DNA of 36,240 bases from an uncultured Neisseriaceae bacterium (GTDB lineage Bacteria > Pseudomonadota > Gammaproteobacteria > Burkholderiales > Neisseriaceae): positions 1 through 36,240 of the forward strand of contig CAMLPN010000020.1 of the NCBI GenBank assembly GCA_946481965.1, given 5' to 3'. Positions 1 to 8,229 of this stretch are shown here, in pieces; position 1 is the stretch's first letter; each line of letters starts with the position of its first letter. The position numbers were made by a program, and so were the translations under genes. The notes beneath the pieces are model-generated. The model ran no database searches and was not told where the DNA came from. It saw only the letters and a program-made list of their open reading frames with translations.

Positions 1-236
1 CAATGGATGATTTGAGACAAATAAATTTCTTTGTTACCGAATAGGTGAATCTTTATCTAAGAGACCAAATGGTTAAGTATGGTTGAATTTTAACTTAAAA
101 TTTTGATGAAATAAAAAATGTTAATTGGTTAAATTGGTGATATTTTGATAATCCTATCAAAAAACAGTTCAATATTATTGAAGGATCAAATTTTAATGAC
201 ATAATACACTGCGTTTTTTCAAAAAAACACATCAAA

Positions 237-313
237 GCCTCTCTATCTCAGCTGGATAGAGCAAAGGTCTTCTAAGCTACAGGTCACAGGTTTTAATCCT
301 GTAAGGGACGACA
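237..313 (+). pseudogene. decayed tRNA-Arg (anticodon TCT)
   Basis: The 77-nt stretch can be laid out as a complete cloverleaf in the proportions of a bacterial tRNA-Arg(TCT): acceptor arm 237-243 / 303-309, D arm 246-262, anticodon loop 269-275 with TCT at 271-273, T arm 286-302. It has decayed. The acceptor stem has C:A mismatches at pairs 2 and 7, the D stem has a T:C mismatch, the upper anticodon stem has A:C and A:A mismatches, the T loop reads TTTTAAT instead of TTCGAAT, and the 3' end reads ACA rather than CCA. Only the T stem (ACAGG/CCTGT) is perfect. I infer a dead tRNA gene or a tRNA fragment left by a recombination or integration event. A divergent functional tRNA is unlikely with this many broken pairs. 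Confidence 0.75.
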
Positions 314-457
314 TTACGAAGTTCAAGAAAGTTCAAATATATTCTATAACTATTATTTAATCTGATTCTGAACAATCGCTGTACTATCGAAGTTAGCAGG
401 GAATATAGATTAATTAATGACAGTTAATATTTTACCAATTAGGTTATTGGAAGCAAA

Positions 458-1582
458 ATGAATACATTAACACCCCCTATTATCTTTATGTTGGTTTGTG
501 TTTATGCTGAAGCAATATTATTGAAATGGATTAAAAAGCAAAATATTGATTGGCTTGATATTATCTTCAATTTAAATTCTGGTCATATTGTTTTGTGGTT
601 ATTTAGAGGACTGGAAATTCTATGTTATGCCTACGTTTATCAAAATTGTAGTTTAAATTTATTTTCTTCAATTCCCGTCTTTTATATATGGATATTTGCT
701 GTCATTATCTGGGATTTTTGCTTTTATTGGCAGCATCGAGTATTACATACTTTTCGTTTGTTATATGCCGTTCATTTAATTCATCATCAGGGTGAAAATT
801 TTAATTTATCCTTGGCAGTCAGAAATTCTTGGTACTCTTCTTTACTGTCTGCTGTGTTTAATGTTGGTTTAGCTTTTCTTGGATTACCAACTGAAATCTT
901 CATGACAGTTTCTATAATCCATTATTCTATCCAGTTTTTTAATCATAATGATTTCACACCCCAACTAGGGTTTTTAGAGAAAATTTTTGTTACACCCACT
1001 CACCATCGTGTACATCATATTAACGATAGATATTATTCTAATTGCAATTTTGGTGGATCATTTATTATTTGGGATAAATTATTTGGTAGTTTTGCAACAA
1101 TGCCGGAAGGTACTGTTAATTATGGTTCTCCAGGAGTGAAAACATATAATCCATTATTGGCCAGTAATATTCCTTTTATGCAAATATTTAAAATCCCTTT
1201 TCAACCTTCTTCTTTTCCTAATAAATTTGCTATTTCAAATTTACTCATGACTTTAGGTGCAACATCATTGTTTATTTTAACCATTAGTTATATTTATACA
1301 TATGGGTACGGTCTGAACGATATTAGTTTAATTCAATACATATTATTTGCTTATTTGGCTAGTGGAACAATTTTTCTGGGAGCGATGTCCGAAGGTCGCC
1401 CATGGGGAATATTGGGCTGGATAATTTTAACCTTAACTATGCCTTTGTTATTTTTATATGGATTTCAATGGCATCAGATCTATTGGCAAATTACTATGTC
1501 AATATTGGCTCTACATGGCATCATTATTTTCATTAACTGGATAAGGAAATATCGAAAATCTTCGCCTGTAATCGAACCCTAA
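458..1582 (+). CDS. fatty acid hydroxylase superfamily (sterol desaturase-like) membrane protein
   Basis: A 374-aa integral membrane protein with the di-iron histidine clusters of the fatty acid hydroxylase / sterol desaturase superfamily: HRVLH at residues 93-97, HLIHH at 106-110 and HHRVHH at 182-187, with the conserved NFGG and WDKLFGSF segments following at about 197-212. Members use O2 at a di-iron centre to hydroxylate or desaturate lipid chains. The substrate here cannot be read from sequence. Hydrophobic segments flank the catalytic core, and a C-terminal block of about 110 residues carries several more. The start is supported by GGAAG 5 nt upstream. The next gene begins 19 bp after the stop on the same strand and is another histidine-box lipid enzyme, so the two are probably co-transcribed. 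The family call is secure; the function is open. Confidence 0.9.
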   Translation: MNTLTPPIIFMLVCVYAEAILLKWIKKQNIDWLDIIFNLNSGHIVLWLFRGLEILCYAYVYQNCSLNLFSSIPVFYIWIFAVIIWDFCFYWQHRVLHTFRLLYAVHLIHHQGENFNLSLAVRNSWYSSLLSAVFNVGLAFLGLPTEIFMTVSIIHYSIQFFNHNDFTPQLGFLEKIFVTPTHHRVHHINDRYYSNCNFGGSFIIWDKLFGSFATMPEGTVNYGSPGVKTYNPLLASNIPFMQIFKIPFQPSSFPNKFAISNLLMTLGATSLFILTISYIYTYGYGLNDISLIQYILFAYLASGTIFLGAMSEGRPWGILGWIILTLTMPLLFLYGFQWHQIYWQITMSILALHGIIIFINWIRKYRKSSPVIEP

Positions 1583-1601
1583 AGCCAGATATGGATATTA
1601 T

Positions 1602-2702
1602 ATGAATATGAGATCTGAATTAAGTGAGCTAGAATACAATTCCGAACAGGATAAAAGTTTAAAAAAGGCTCTTAATGATGCTTTGCAAGAATATCTGGTT
1701 TCACATCATGATCATCGCTATGCTGATAGAGGTATGAAATTCAAGCTAGCAATACTGTGTTTGTTTTGTACTATCTGCTACATTGCAGCATTACATCAAA
1801 GTACATTAATTTGGTTTTCGTTGTTTTATTTTTGCTATATTACCGCTGCGTTGCTGCTGGCAATTAATGTAGTACATGATGCTTCCCATAATGTTTTTTT
1901 CCGTTCTGGACGAGCAAATAAATGGTTAAACTGTATTATTACTGTTCCCTTGGGTATTGATCCGGACTGTTGGCGTGTTCGCCACGTTATTCAGCATCAT
2001 CCCTATACTAATGTTGAATACTATGATTTAGATATTGATTATAACGGAGTGTTGCGACAGACTCCATTTCAGGTACATTATTGGTTTATGCGCTATCAAT
2101 ATTATTATTGGCCAATAGTAGCAGCAATGACATTTCCGGCTATTGTTTGGTGCTTTGACTGGCAAGACCGATTAGGTCTTAAGTTTAATGTTAAAAAATT
2201 TACTAGCCAAGGCTGGAATGGATGGATAGCATTTTTACTAGCTAAATGGATGCATATTTTTCTGGCTTTCATTTTGCCTGCCTGGGTATGTCCACAATTC
2301 AATTTTGGCTGGATTGTGCTGATTTATTGCTTAAGTCAAATGTGTTCTTCGTTGATATTTGTCGTATTGATTTTAGGTAGTCATTGGGCTAAAGCGACCT
2401 TTTATCAGGCGCCGGAGAATGACCATTTTGCGCATGGACGTTTGCAGCATGCTTTTAATACAACGCTCAATTGGCATCTAAAACATAGCTGGCTTGAATA
2501 TTGGCTGGGCGGATTGAATTTGCACTTAACCCATCATTTATATCCGGGTGTTAGTCACCGACATTATCATAAGCTAACTCCTATTGTGGAAAATATAGCA
2601 AGGCAATTCAATATTTCGTATCAGGCTTTATCTTTAATAGGTCTGTTTAAATCTCAACAAAAATTTCTGAAGAAAATGGGAAGCAATTATCGGGAGAATT
2701 AG
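1602..2702 (+). CDS. fatty acid desaturase family protein
   Basis: A 366-aa membrane-bound desaturase with three histidine boxes in the usual order and spacing: HDASH at residues 92-96, HVIQHH at 128-133 and HLTHH at 308-312, with hydrophobic spans between boxes two and three. The third box, followed by LYPG, resembles the acyl-lipid / linoleoyl-CoA (front-end) desaturase branch. No cytochrome b5 domain is fused to the N-terminus, so electrons must come from a separate ferredoxin or cytochrome not encoded nearby. ATGs at 1602 and 1608 are both possible; no strong ribosome binding site chooses between them. The gene lies 19 bp downstream of the hydroxylase-superfamily gene and likely shares its transcript. 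A beta-carotene ketolase or other non-fatty-acid desaturase cannot be excluded. Confidence 0.9.
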   Translation: MNMRSELSELEYNSEQDKSLKKALNDALQEYLVSHHDHRYADRGMKFKLAILCLFCTICYIAALHQSTLIWFSLFYFCYITAALLLAINVVHDASHNVFFRSGRANKWLNCIITVPLGIDPDCWRVRHVIQHHPYTNVEYYDLDIDYNGVLRQTPFQVHYWFMRYQYYYWPIVAAMTFPAIVWCFDWQDRLGLKFNVKKFTSQGWNGWIAFLLAKWMHIFLAFILPAWVCPQFNFGWIVLIYCLSQMCSSLIFVVLILGSHWAKATFYQAPENDHFAHGRLQHAFNTTLNWHLKHSWLEYWLGGLNLHLTHHLYPGVSHRHYHKLTPIVENIARQFNISYQALSLIGLFKSQQKFLKKMGSNYREN

Positions 2703-2875
2703 CGGTAATCTGTGCTGTTAACACACCTACTCTAAGTATAATAAATTCACATCTGTCCATGTTCACAAACAAGATCAAAAATTCAGTTAATATTCTGGAA
2801 AAAAGAATAATTTGCCAGTCGGCTATGTTACAGTTATAAAGAGTCTAGTTGAGGATAAAAATTTGGGAGTAACTG

Positions 2876-3679
2876 ATGCAGGATGTAAAAGTAGCTATCG
2901 TGCAAATGGTTTCTGGTACTGAGGTAGCAGAAAATGTGCGCACCATGCAACGACTGGTGCAACAGGCAGCTGCTGAGGGTGCAGAATGGGTAGTATTGCC
3001 TGAATACTGGCCAATCATGGGACAGGATGATCAGGATAAAGTGGTCGTAGCCGAAAAATTTGGGGATGGACCGTTGCAATCTGTCTTGCGTGAGTTGGCG
3101 GCTAATTTAAGTATTGTGCTCTTTGGCGGGACCATACCATTGCAAAGTACGGATCATTCCAAGGTATTGAATACAATGATGGTATATGGACAAAGTGGCG
3201 AACTGCTTAGTTTCTATCATAAAATGCACTTGTTTGGTTACAACTCCGGGCAAGAATCTTATGCTGAAGCCAATACTATTATGCGTGGTCTGGATGTTCC
3301 TGAGCTGAAAATTAATCACATCGCTGTGGCTCAGGGTATTTGTTATGATTTACGTTTTCCTGAATTTTTCCGTGCGCAACTACCTTTTGAAATTATGGTC
3401 TTACCCGCAGCTTTTACCTATACCACCGGTAAAGCGCATTGGAATACTTTGTTGATTGCTCGTGCTATCGAAAATCAGTGCTATGTTTTGGCAGCAGCTC
3501 AGGGCGGTATTCATCAAAATGGCCGACGTACATATGGGCATAGCATGATTATCAATCCTTGGGGTGAAATTCTGCAATGTTTACCTGAAGGTGAGGGCAT
3601 CATTACAACAACATTGGATGGTTCGTTACTGGATTCGGTTCGCAGCAGATTGCCGGCATTGAATCATCGTATACTGTAG
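2876..3679 (+). CDS. carbon-nitrogen hydrolase (nitrilase superfamily, Nit/omega-amidase type)
   Basis: A 267-aa cytosolic amidase of the nitrilase superfamily. The catalytic triad is visible: Glu43 in LPEYWP, Lys116 in YHKMHLFG and Cys156 in GICYDLRFPEFFR. The FPEFFR motif and the length fit the Nit1/Nit2 branch, whose members hydrolyse deaminated glutathione (Nit1) or alpha-ketoglutaramate and alpha-ketosuccinamate (omega-amidase, Nit2). Which substrate applies here is not decidable from sequence. The ATG is preceded by GGGAG 6 nt upstream, a convincing ribosome binding site. The gene stands alone: 173 bp separate it from the upstream desaturase and 213 bp from the downstream transporter. 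A role in repairing or salvaging side products of transamination is an inference. Confidence 0.88.
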   Translation: MQDVKVAIVQMVSGTEVAENVRTMQRLVQQAAAEGAEWVVLPEYWPIMGQDDQDKVVVAEKFGDGPLQSVLRELAANLSIVLFGGTIPLQSTDHSKVLNTMMVYGQSGELLSFYHKMHLFGYNSGQESYAEANTIMRGLDVPELKINHIAVAQGICYDLRFPEFFRAQLPFEIMVLPAAFTYTTGKAHWNTLLIARAIENQCYVLAAAQGGIHQNGRRTYGHSMIINPWGEILQCLPEGEGIITTTLDGSLLDSVRSRLPALNHRIL

Positions 3680-3723
3680 TCATCAGTATTTTTGTGTATT
3701 ACGAGTAGATCCATTTATTTTTT

Positions 3724-3740
3724 TTAGACGTATTGTCTAA
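3724..3740. promoter_or_regulatory. inverted repeat TTAGAC-N5-GTCTAA upstream of the NSS transporter
   Basis: Perfect 6-bp arms separated by 5 bp lie 153 bp before the transporter start, with a third TTTAGAC half-site at 3761-3767. This has the form of a dimeric repressor or activator site. A 14-bp perfect palindrome (AACTTTATAAAGTT, 3829-3842) lies closer to the gene. The binding protein is unknown. Confidence 0.3.
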
Positions 3741-3892
3741 TTTGTGATTTAAACGACATTTTTAGACAAAATGTAAATCACTTCTTGTCCATTAAATTAA
3801 ATCATGGCATGATTGTCAACTTAATTTTAACTTTATAAAGTTTTTACAAATGTATTATTGTAATCAAATCAAAACTGGTTATAGGGGCAACT

Positions 3893-5260
3893 ATGAGTAA
3901 TAGCGGAACAATGAAAAAATCGCACTCGCAGTGGAGCTCTCGTATGGGCTTTATGCTGGCTGCTGCTGGTTCTGCAGTCGGTCTGGGTAATATCTGGAAA
4001 TTTCCTTATATGGCCGGACAAATGGGTGGTTCTGTTTTTGTATTAACATATCTGGTTTGTATGTTTGTCATCGGATTGCCAATTCTGGTTACTGAATGGT
4101 TAATTGGCCGGCGGGGACAGAAAAATCCAATTCATACTATGGAAGATGTTGCTAAAGCTGAAGGACGTTCCGCAAACTGGCGCTGGGTAGGTATTATTGG
4201 GGTGTTGGGTTCTTTTTTGATCCTGTCTTTCTATAGTGTGATAGGTGGCTGGGCAACTGACTATATTTTTCTTGCCGGCAAAGGTACCTTTCTGGGTATG
4301 AATGGTGAGGGTACAAACAGAATATTTAGTGAATTTTTAGGCAGTGTGAACCATCTGCTTATCTGGCATACGGTGTTTATGTTTGCTACTGCGGTAATCG
4401 TTGCTATGGGTGTTAGCGGTGGGCTAGAACGCTCTTGTAAAATTATGATGCCGGGTTTAGGTTTGTTGCTTATCGGACTTGTGGTTTATGCAGCTGTGGT
4501 TAGTGGTCCAGCATTTGGGCAAGCATTTTCTTTCTTGTTTACGCCGAACTGGTCGGCTTTAACCGGCGAAGCAGTACTGGCTGCATTGGGACATGCTTTT
4601 TTCAGTTTGTCGCTGGGTATGGGGATCATGATGGCGTATGGTTCTTATCTGGGCAAAGATGTTAATCTGATTTCAACTGCACGTACCGTAGTTATCCTGG
4701 ACGTAATTGTGGCTATTTTATCGGGTTTGGCTATTTTCCCATTGGTTTTTGCTAATGGTTTACAACCAGGTAAAGGAGCTGGCTTGATTTTTGTTACTCT
4801 GCCGATTGCTTTTGGTAATATGACGGGTGGCACTATTCTGGGTGTATTATTCTTCATTTTCCTGACTTTTGCGGCATTAACATCGTCTATATCTTTGCTT
4901 GAGCCAACTGTAGAATTGCTTGAAGAAAAAACGCCTTTAGGGCGAAAATCAGCAACCTTACTCAGCAGTGTCGTTATTTGGGCGCTGGGTGTTGCGTGTG
5001 TATTGTCATTTAATGAATGGCAAAATGTGACCTTGTTCGGTAAAAATATCTTTGATTTGTTGGATTATTTTACCAGTAAGCTGATGCTGCCATTAACTGG
5101 TTTGGGTACGATTATTTTTGCTGGCTGGATGATGAATCAGGAGACTATCCGTCGGGAATTAAATCTAAGTCCGGCCTTATTTGCCGGCTGGAAATTTTTA
5201 TGTCGTATCGTCATTCCTATCGCAGTAATATTCATCCTGATCTATGGCTTTATGGATTAA
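3893..5260 (+). CDS. sodium-dependent amino acid transporter, NSS (SNF) family
   Basis: A 455-aa inner-membrane symporter of the neurotransmitter:sodium symporter family. The N-terminal TM1 signature is clear: SRMGFMLAAAGSAVGLGNIWKFPY, with the unwound GLGNIWKFP segment that carries the Na+ and substrate sites in LeuT. About 11 hydrophobic segments follow, the usual number for bacterial NSS members such as LeuT-like and TnaT tryptophan carriers. The substrate is probably a neutral or aromatic amino acid, but this is inferred from the family only. GGGG 5 nt before the ATG supports the start. A strong intrinsic terminator follows at 5282-5313. The gene appears to be monocistronic, with a palindrome-rich leader of 213 bp that may hold its regulation. 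Confidence 0.93.
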   Translation: MSNSGTMKKSHSQWSSRMGFMLAAAGSAVGLGNIWKFPYMAGQMGGSVFVLTYLVCMFVIGLPILVTEWLIGRRGQKNPIHTMEDVAKAEGRSANWRWVGIIGVLGSFLILSFYSVIGGWATDYIFLAGKGTFLGMNGEGTNRIFSEFLGSVNHLLIWHTVFMFATAVIVAMGVSGGLERSCKIMMPGLGLLLIGLVVYAAVVSGPAFGQAFSFLFTPNWSALTGEAVLAALGHAFFSLSLGMGIMMAYGSYLGKDVNLISTARTVVILDVIVAILSGLAIFPLVFANGLQPGKGAGLIFVTLPIAFGNMTGGTILGVLFFIFLTFAALTSSISLLEPTVELLEEKTPLGRKSATLLSSVVIWALGVACVLSFNEWQNVTLFGKNIFDLLDYFTSKLMLPLTGLGTIIFAGWMMNQETIRRELNLSPALFAGWKFLCRIVIPIAVIFILIYGFMD

Positions 5261-5281
5261 AATTACATATGGAATATTAGT

Positions 5282-5314
5282 AAAATAGCACTGATTTGAT
5301 CAGTGCTATTTTTA
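5282..5314 (+). terminator. intrinsic terminator after the NSS transporter
   Basis: A perfect 14-bp stem (arms 5282-5295 and 5299-5312) with a 3-nt loop and a T-rich right arm. The A-rich left arm means it could also work for transcripts arriving on the minus strand from 5434-6276. Confidence 0.85.
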
Positions 5315-5433
5315 ATTGGCATTTAAAACAATATTACCTTACAGTAAGGCAAATAAATTCCCCACAAGTGAAGTATAAGGTTGGTTATAACAAAAAAGCT
5401 AATTATTTGCCAGACTGTCTAAATTAAACTAGT

Positions 5434-6276
5434 CTACATTTGTACGCCGGCCTGACGAGCTATAGTTAAACCTTGTTCAATACTCATAAATTGTGCGGGC
5501 TGTTTGCAGTCACGCATAACAATTTCACCTTGTCTAAACATAACCAGCTCATTAACGGCCAATTGTTCCCATTTTTCATTACAGGTTAGAGGCAAAGTTG
5601 TAATGACTGCAACACGATCGAATGGTGTGGTAACGGCCGAAAAATCTATGGAAACATCTTCATCAACCAAGGCAGCTTCCCCAAAAGGGGCCTGCCTGAT
5701 AATGTAGAAAAGTAAAGTGCTGGCGTGTGCTATTAACCAGTCACCATTGGATAACATATAGTTAAACAACCCATATTGACGAAGTTCATGGGTAATTTCT
5801 GTTATTACTGCAAACAATTCTTTATCTTCAGGTTTATAGCGAAAACGCTGACGTAGTTGCTCCAGCAAATAGCAAAAAGCTGCTTCTGAATCTGTCGTAC
5901 CGACAGGATTAAAAAATTCACCGCTGTTTATATTAAAATTTCGCAAGTTACCATTATGAGCAAATACCCAGTATTCACCCCAGATTTCCCTGACGAAGGG
6001 ATGGGTATTAACCAAATGGACTTGTCCCTGTGTTGCCTTACGAATATGAGCAATGACGTTTTCAGATTTAATTTGATATTTTTGCACCAGATCTGCAACA
6101 GGAGAATGGGCGCAAGGCTTATCATCCTGCAATAAACGTACACCGTGCCCCTCAAAAAAGGCAATACCAAAACCATCTGCATGACTATCAGTCAAACCAC
6201 CACGCAAACGAAAACCTTCAAATGAAAATACAATATCGGTTGGGGTATTGCAATTCATGCCCAACAGCTGGCACAT
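5434..6276 (-). CDS. class II glutamine amidotransferase (YafJ-like)
   Basis: A 280-aa protein consisting of an N-terminal-nucleophile (Ntn) glutaminase domain with nothing fused to it. Cys2, directly after Met1 (MCQLLGMN), is the expected nucleophile once Met is removed. The conserved stretches HADGFGIAFF (about residues 33-42), RKATQG, NTHPFVRE and FAHNGNL (oxyanion-hole Asn and Gly) are all present. The architecture matches the YafJ/Glx family found across proteobacteria. Members are predicted to release ammonia from glutamine for an unidentified acceptor, and no biosynthetic partner lies adjacent here. The start is fixed by Cys2 and by an excellent AAGGAGATAT ribosome binding site. Both neighbours are unrelated. 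Confidence 0.9.
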   Translation of the reverse strand: MCQLLGMNCNTPTDIVFSFEGFRLRGGLTDSHADGFGIAFFEGHGVRLLQDDKPCAHSPVADLVQKYQIKSENVIAHIRKATQGQVHLVNTHPFVREIWGEYWVFAHNGNLRNFNINSGEFFNPVGTTDSEAAFCYLLEQLRQRFRYKPEDKELFAVITEITHELRQYGLFNYMLSNGDWLIAHASTLLFYIIRQAPFGEAALVDEDVSIDFSAVTTPFDRVAVITTLPLTCNEKWEQLAVNELVMFRQGEIVMRDCKQPAQFMSIEQGLTIARQAGVQM

Positions 6277-6957
6277 TGTGATATCTCCTTAATTCATTCA
6301 TAATATTTGTAATAGTAAAATTGAAGATAGATCTAAAATTGTAGCGAACAATCCAGAATACTTAGATATTATTTTACGTCTCAATCTACCATTAAATCAT
6401 CTATTGATGTAACTTATATGGTTACATAATAATAGCTGTATCTAATTGGTGAATATCTCACTAAATTAGGATCAAATATTAAGATTGGATAAATAGCAAT
6501 TGCATCTGCTTTACCATACTCTATAGTCATTACGATAAAAGCTGTTAACAAAGAATCATAACAAAAATTGATGAAGATAGTGAATCAAAATATTTGAGCA
6601 CTAATAGAACAGTTTAAGGTTAGAAATAACAGATTACACTAATGGTTTGCTAAAGATTATTACTAAGTTATAAAGCATGAATTTCAATAATTCAAGAGAC
6701 CAAACAATGCATTGACTTTGAATTGAATTTTTATTAGTAATATTATTATCTAAAATGAATATTTTAATTTTAAGTTAATATAATCATCGTGCAGCTAAAG
6801 TGTAAGAAAATTGAATATCATCAAGGTAAATTCATTTAGACTATTTATTTTTAAATATATAACAAATATTATCAGTAAAAATATTAACCAATAAAGTGTT
6901 GAGTTAAAAATGAATATTAATAATTTTTCAGCAAGTGTTGAATACCAACATTAATAA
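6277..6957. other. AT-rich intergenic region without a recognisable gene
   Basis: About 680 bp upstream of the YafJ-like gene. It should hold that gene's promoter near its 6276 end. I see only short, stop-rich frames and no convincing repeat or RNA. A short frame MNINNFSASVEYQH starting at 6910 may be the lost 5' end of the serine-hydrolase relic that follows. Confidence 0.5.
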
Positions 6958-7300
6958 TTTCAGTCAATATGCATAGATAAAAAACATATAGTCGGATCTG
7001 TAGTTGTGGTTGCAAAAGCAGGAGAAATAGTCTACCAAGAGGCAACCGGACATGCTGGGAAGGAACATCCAATATCAATGCAAATTGACTCACAATTTCT
7101 GTTATCTTCAGTTACCAAGCCGATAGTCAATCTAGCTATATTATGTTTAGCAGAAAAAGGATTACTTAAATTAGCAAAGCTCGTTACAGATTATTTACCT
7201 TATTTCTCTCCGAAATTAGAGAATGATCAGCAACCTGTTATGTTATTATTCTGCATCACTTATTGTAGAGTTTAACCTGTTCAATATGCTAGAGCTTTTA
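6958..7300 (+). pseudogene. serine hydrolase / beta-lactamase-like relic (N-terminal part)
   Basis: From 6958 one frame reads DKKHIVGSVVVVAKAGEIVY and continues through QEATGHAGKE to FLLSSVTKP, the SxxK catalytic motif of class C beta-lactamase / DD-peptidase-like esterases (Ser codon at 7108). It then gives ILCLAEKGLLKL and VTDYLPYFSPKL, all at family-typical spacing. At about 7236 the frame breaks. The expected ITIRHLLTHTSG segment continues in another frame as VIILHHLL and then meets a stop. There is no good start codon in frame: a stop lies at 6955-6957 and the first GTG is internal at 7006. The remaining two-thirds of the protein, with the YxN motif, is missing. This is a frameshifted, truncated gene remnant. 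Confidence 0.8.
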
Positions 7301-7350
7301 ACCCACGCCATCAATTAGGATGATATTTGAATTGATGGCGTGGGTTAAAA
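7296..7350. repeat. perfect 21-bp inverted repeat with 13-bp spacer
   Basis: Arms 7296-7316 (TTTTAACCCACGCC...) and 7330-7350 (...GGCGTGGGTTAAAA) are exact reverse complements around the spacer AGGATGATATTTG. The arms are more GC-rich than the decayed surroundings. The outer ends are T-rich on the left and A-rich on the right, the opposite of a classical terminator, which needs U at the 3' end. It sits between two dead genes, so a simple terminator role is doubtful. No second copy is seen in this window. Confidence 0.8.
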
Positions 7351-7425
7351 CTGATTTGCCTTACTAAAATATTTGTAAGGAATTTGATAAAATTAAAATA
7401 AACTTTGATTAAAATTGGGTTTTCA

Positions 7426-8075
7426 TCACTTTAACAATAAAGCATTATTCACTACAATCACATTGCTGAGTATCATAGCAGCACCAGTGATCATTTGGTG
7501 TATTAAGTCAAAAATCGCTAGTGGAAAACTAATTAAATTGTAGAAAATTGCCTAAAATAAATTTTGTTTAATTTTATTATGGTTTTTTCGCGCAATATCA
7601 ATGCTATCTGTCATTTAAAATAGATTGTTAATTATCAACGATATGATTGATAATTGTTAACCGTTGCAATACCAACATCTGTAGTAATTAAAGTGGGGAC
7701 AATGCTAATTTCATCACTAACCATTGTCGCTCTATGATTACTTTTGGTATAACTTCTTTTCTGTAATTGGTAAATACACTTTTTTTATCTTGCATTGAAA
7801 TCTCAGCGATAACTTTATGAGAATTCAATTGTTATCTATATCAATTGTGGTTTATTAATTGTCGTCGGTTAACATGATCATATTTAGTTCTGTTCGATGT
7901 AAATGCATTAATGACACACTCGGTTGAGATTTTTCCAAATTGGCAAACCAATTTCGTGTAACGTAACGACATATTTATCAATTTCATTTGACTCAGTCAA
8001 TCAAATTATTTTCATGACTATCTATGATTGACATTAAACCCGAACCAGCATTCGACGCAATACTTTGCGCAATGT
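7426..8075 (-). pseudogene. heavy-metal (copper-type) P1B ATPase relic, C-terminal third
   Basis: The minus strand, with frame changes, matches the P1B-ATPase order. YIAQSIASNAGSG resembles the region after the HP motif. MHLHRTELNMIMLTDDN corresponds to the LGI-x-VVMLTGDN motif, with G changed to D. HKVIAEISMQDKK follows. MVSDEISIVPTL then TDVGIA corresponds to MVGDGINDAPAL..ADVGIA, with the catalytic residues lost. MTDSIDIARKNHNKIKQNLF corresponds to the last hinge. AIFYNLISFPLAIF and HQMITGAAMILSNV then NNALLLK-stop correspond to the final transmembrane segments. A TAG at 7552-7554 replaces the conserved Trp after QNLF, and there are several frameshifts. Loss of TGDN and GDGIND residues means it cannot be functional. 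The N-terminal two-thirds is absent; gene decay is certain, the metal specificity is not. Confidence 0.85.
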
Positions 8076-8229
8076 AGAGGTATAAATGGATTTTCAGCTT
8101 TTTTTAATATCTGGGTTTAATTCACCAATAATAATATTAACTTGGCAAACAACTAAATTATTTTCAACCGTGAAAAGAGTTGATTTTTGCTGTCAATGTA
8201 ACCATATTAAGGAATTATTTTGCAGAAAG

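Noticed and set aside
7296..7350. Integron attC site
   Set aside because: The ends resemble RYYYAAC/GTTRRRY, but both outermost positions mismatch, the stem lacks the extrahelical bases of attC, and no cassette or integrase is near.
8086..8229. N-terminal extension of hslO (48 extra codons)
   Set aside because: The sequence does not resemble Hsp33, the family length fits a start at 8230-8251, and the stretch reads as AT-rich leader next to the ATPase relic.
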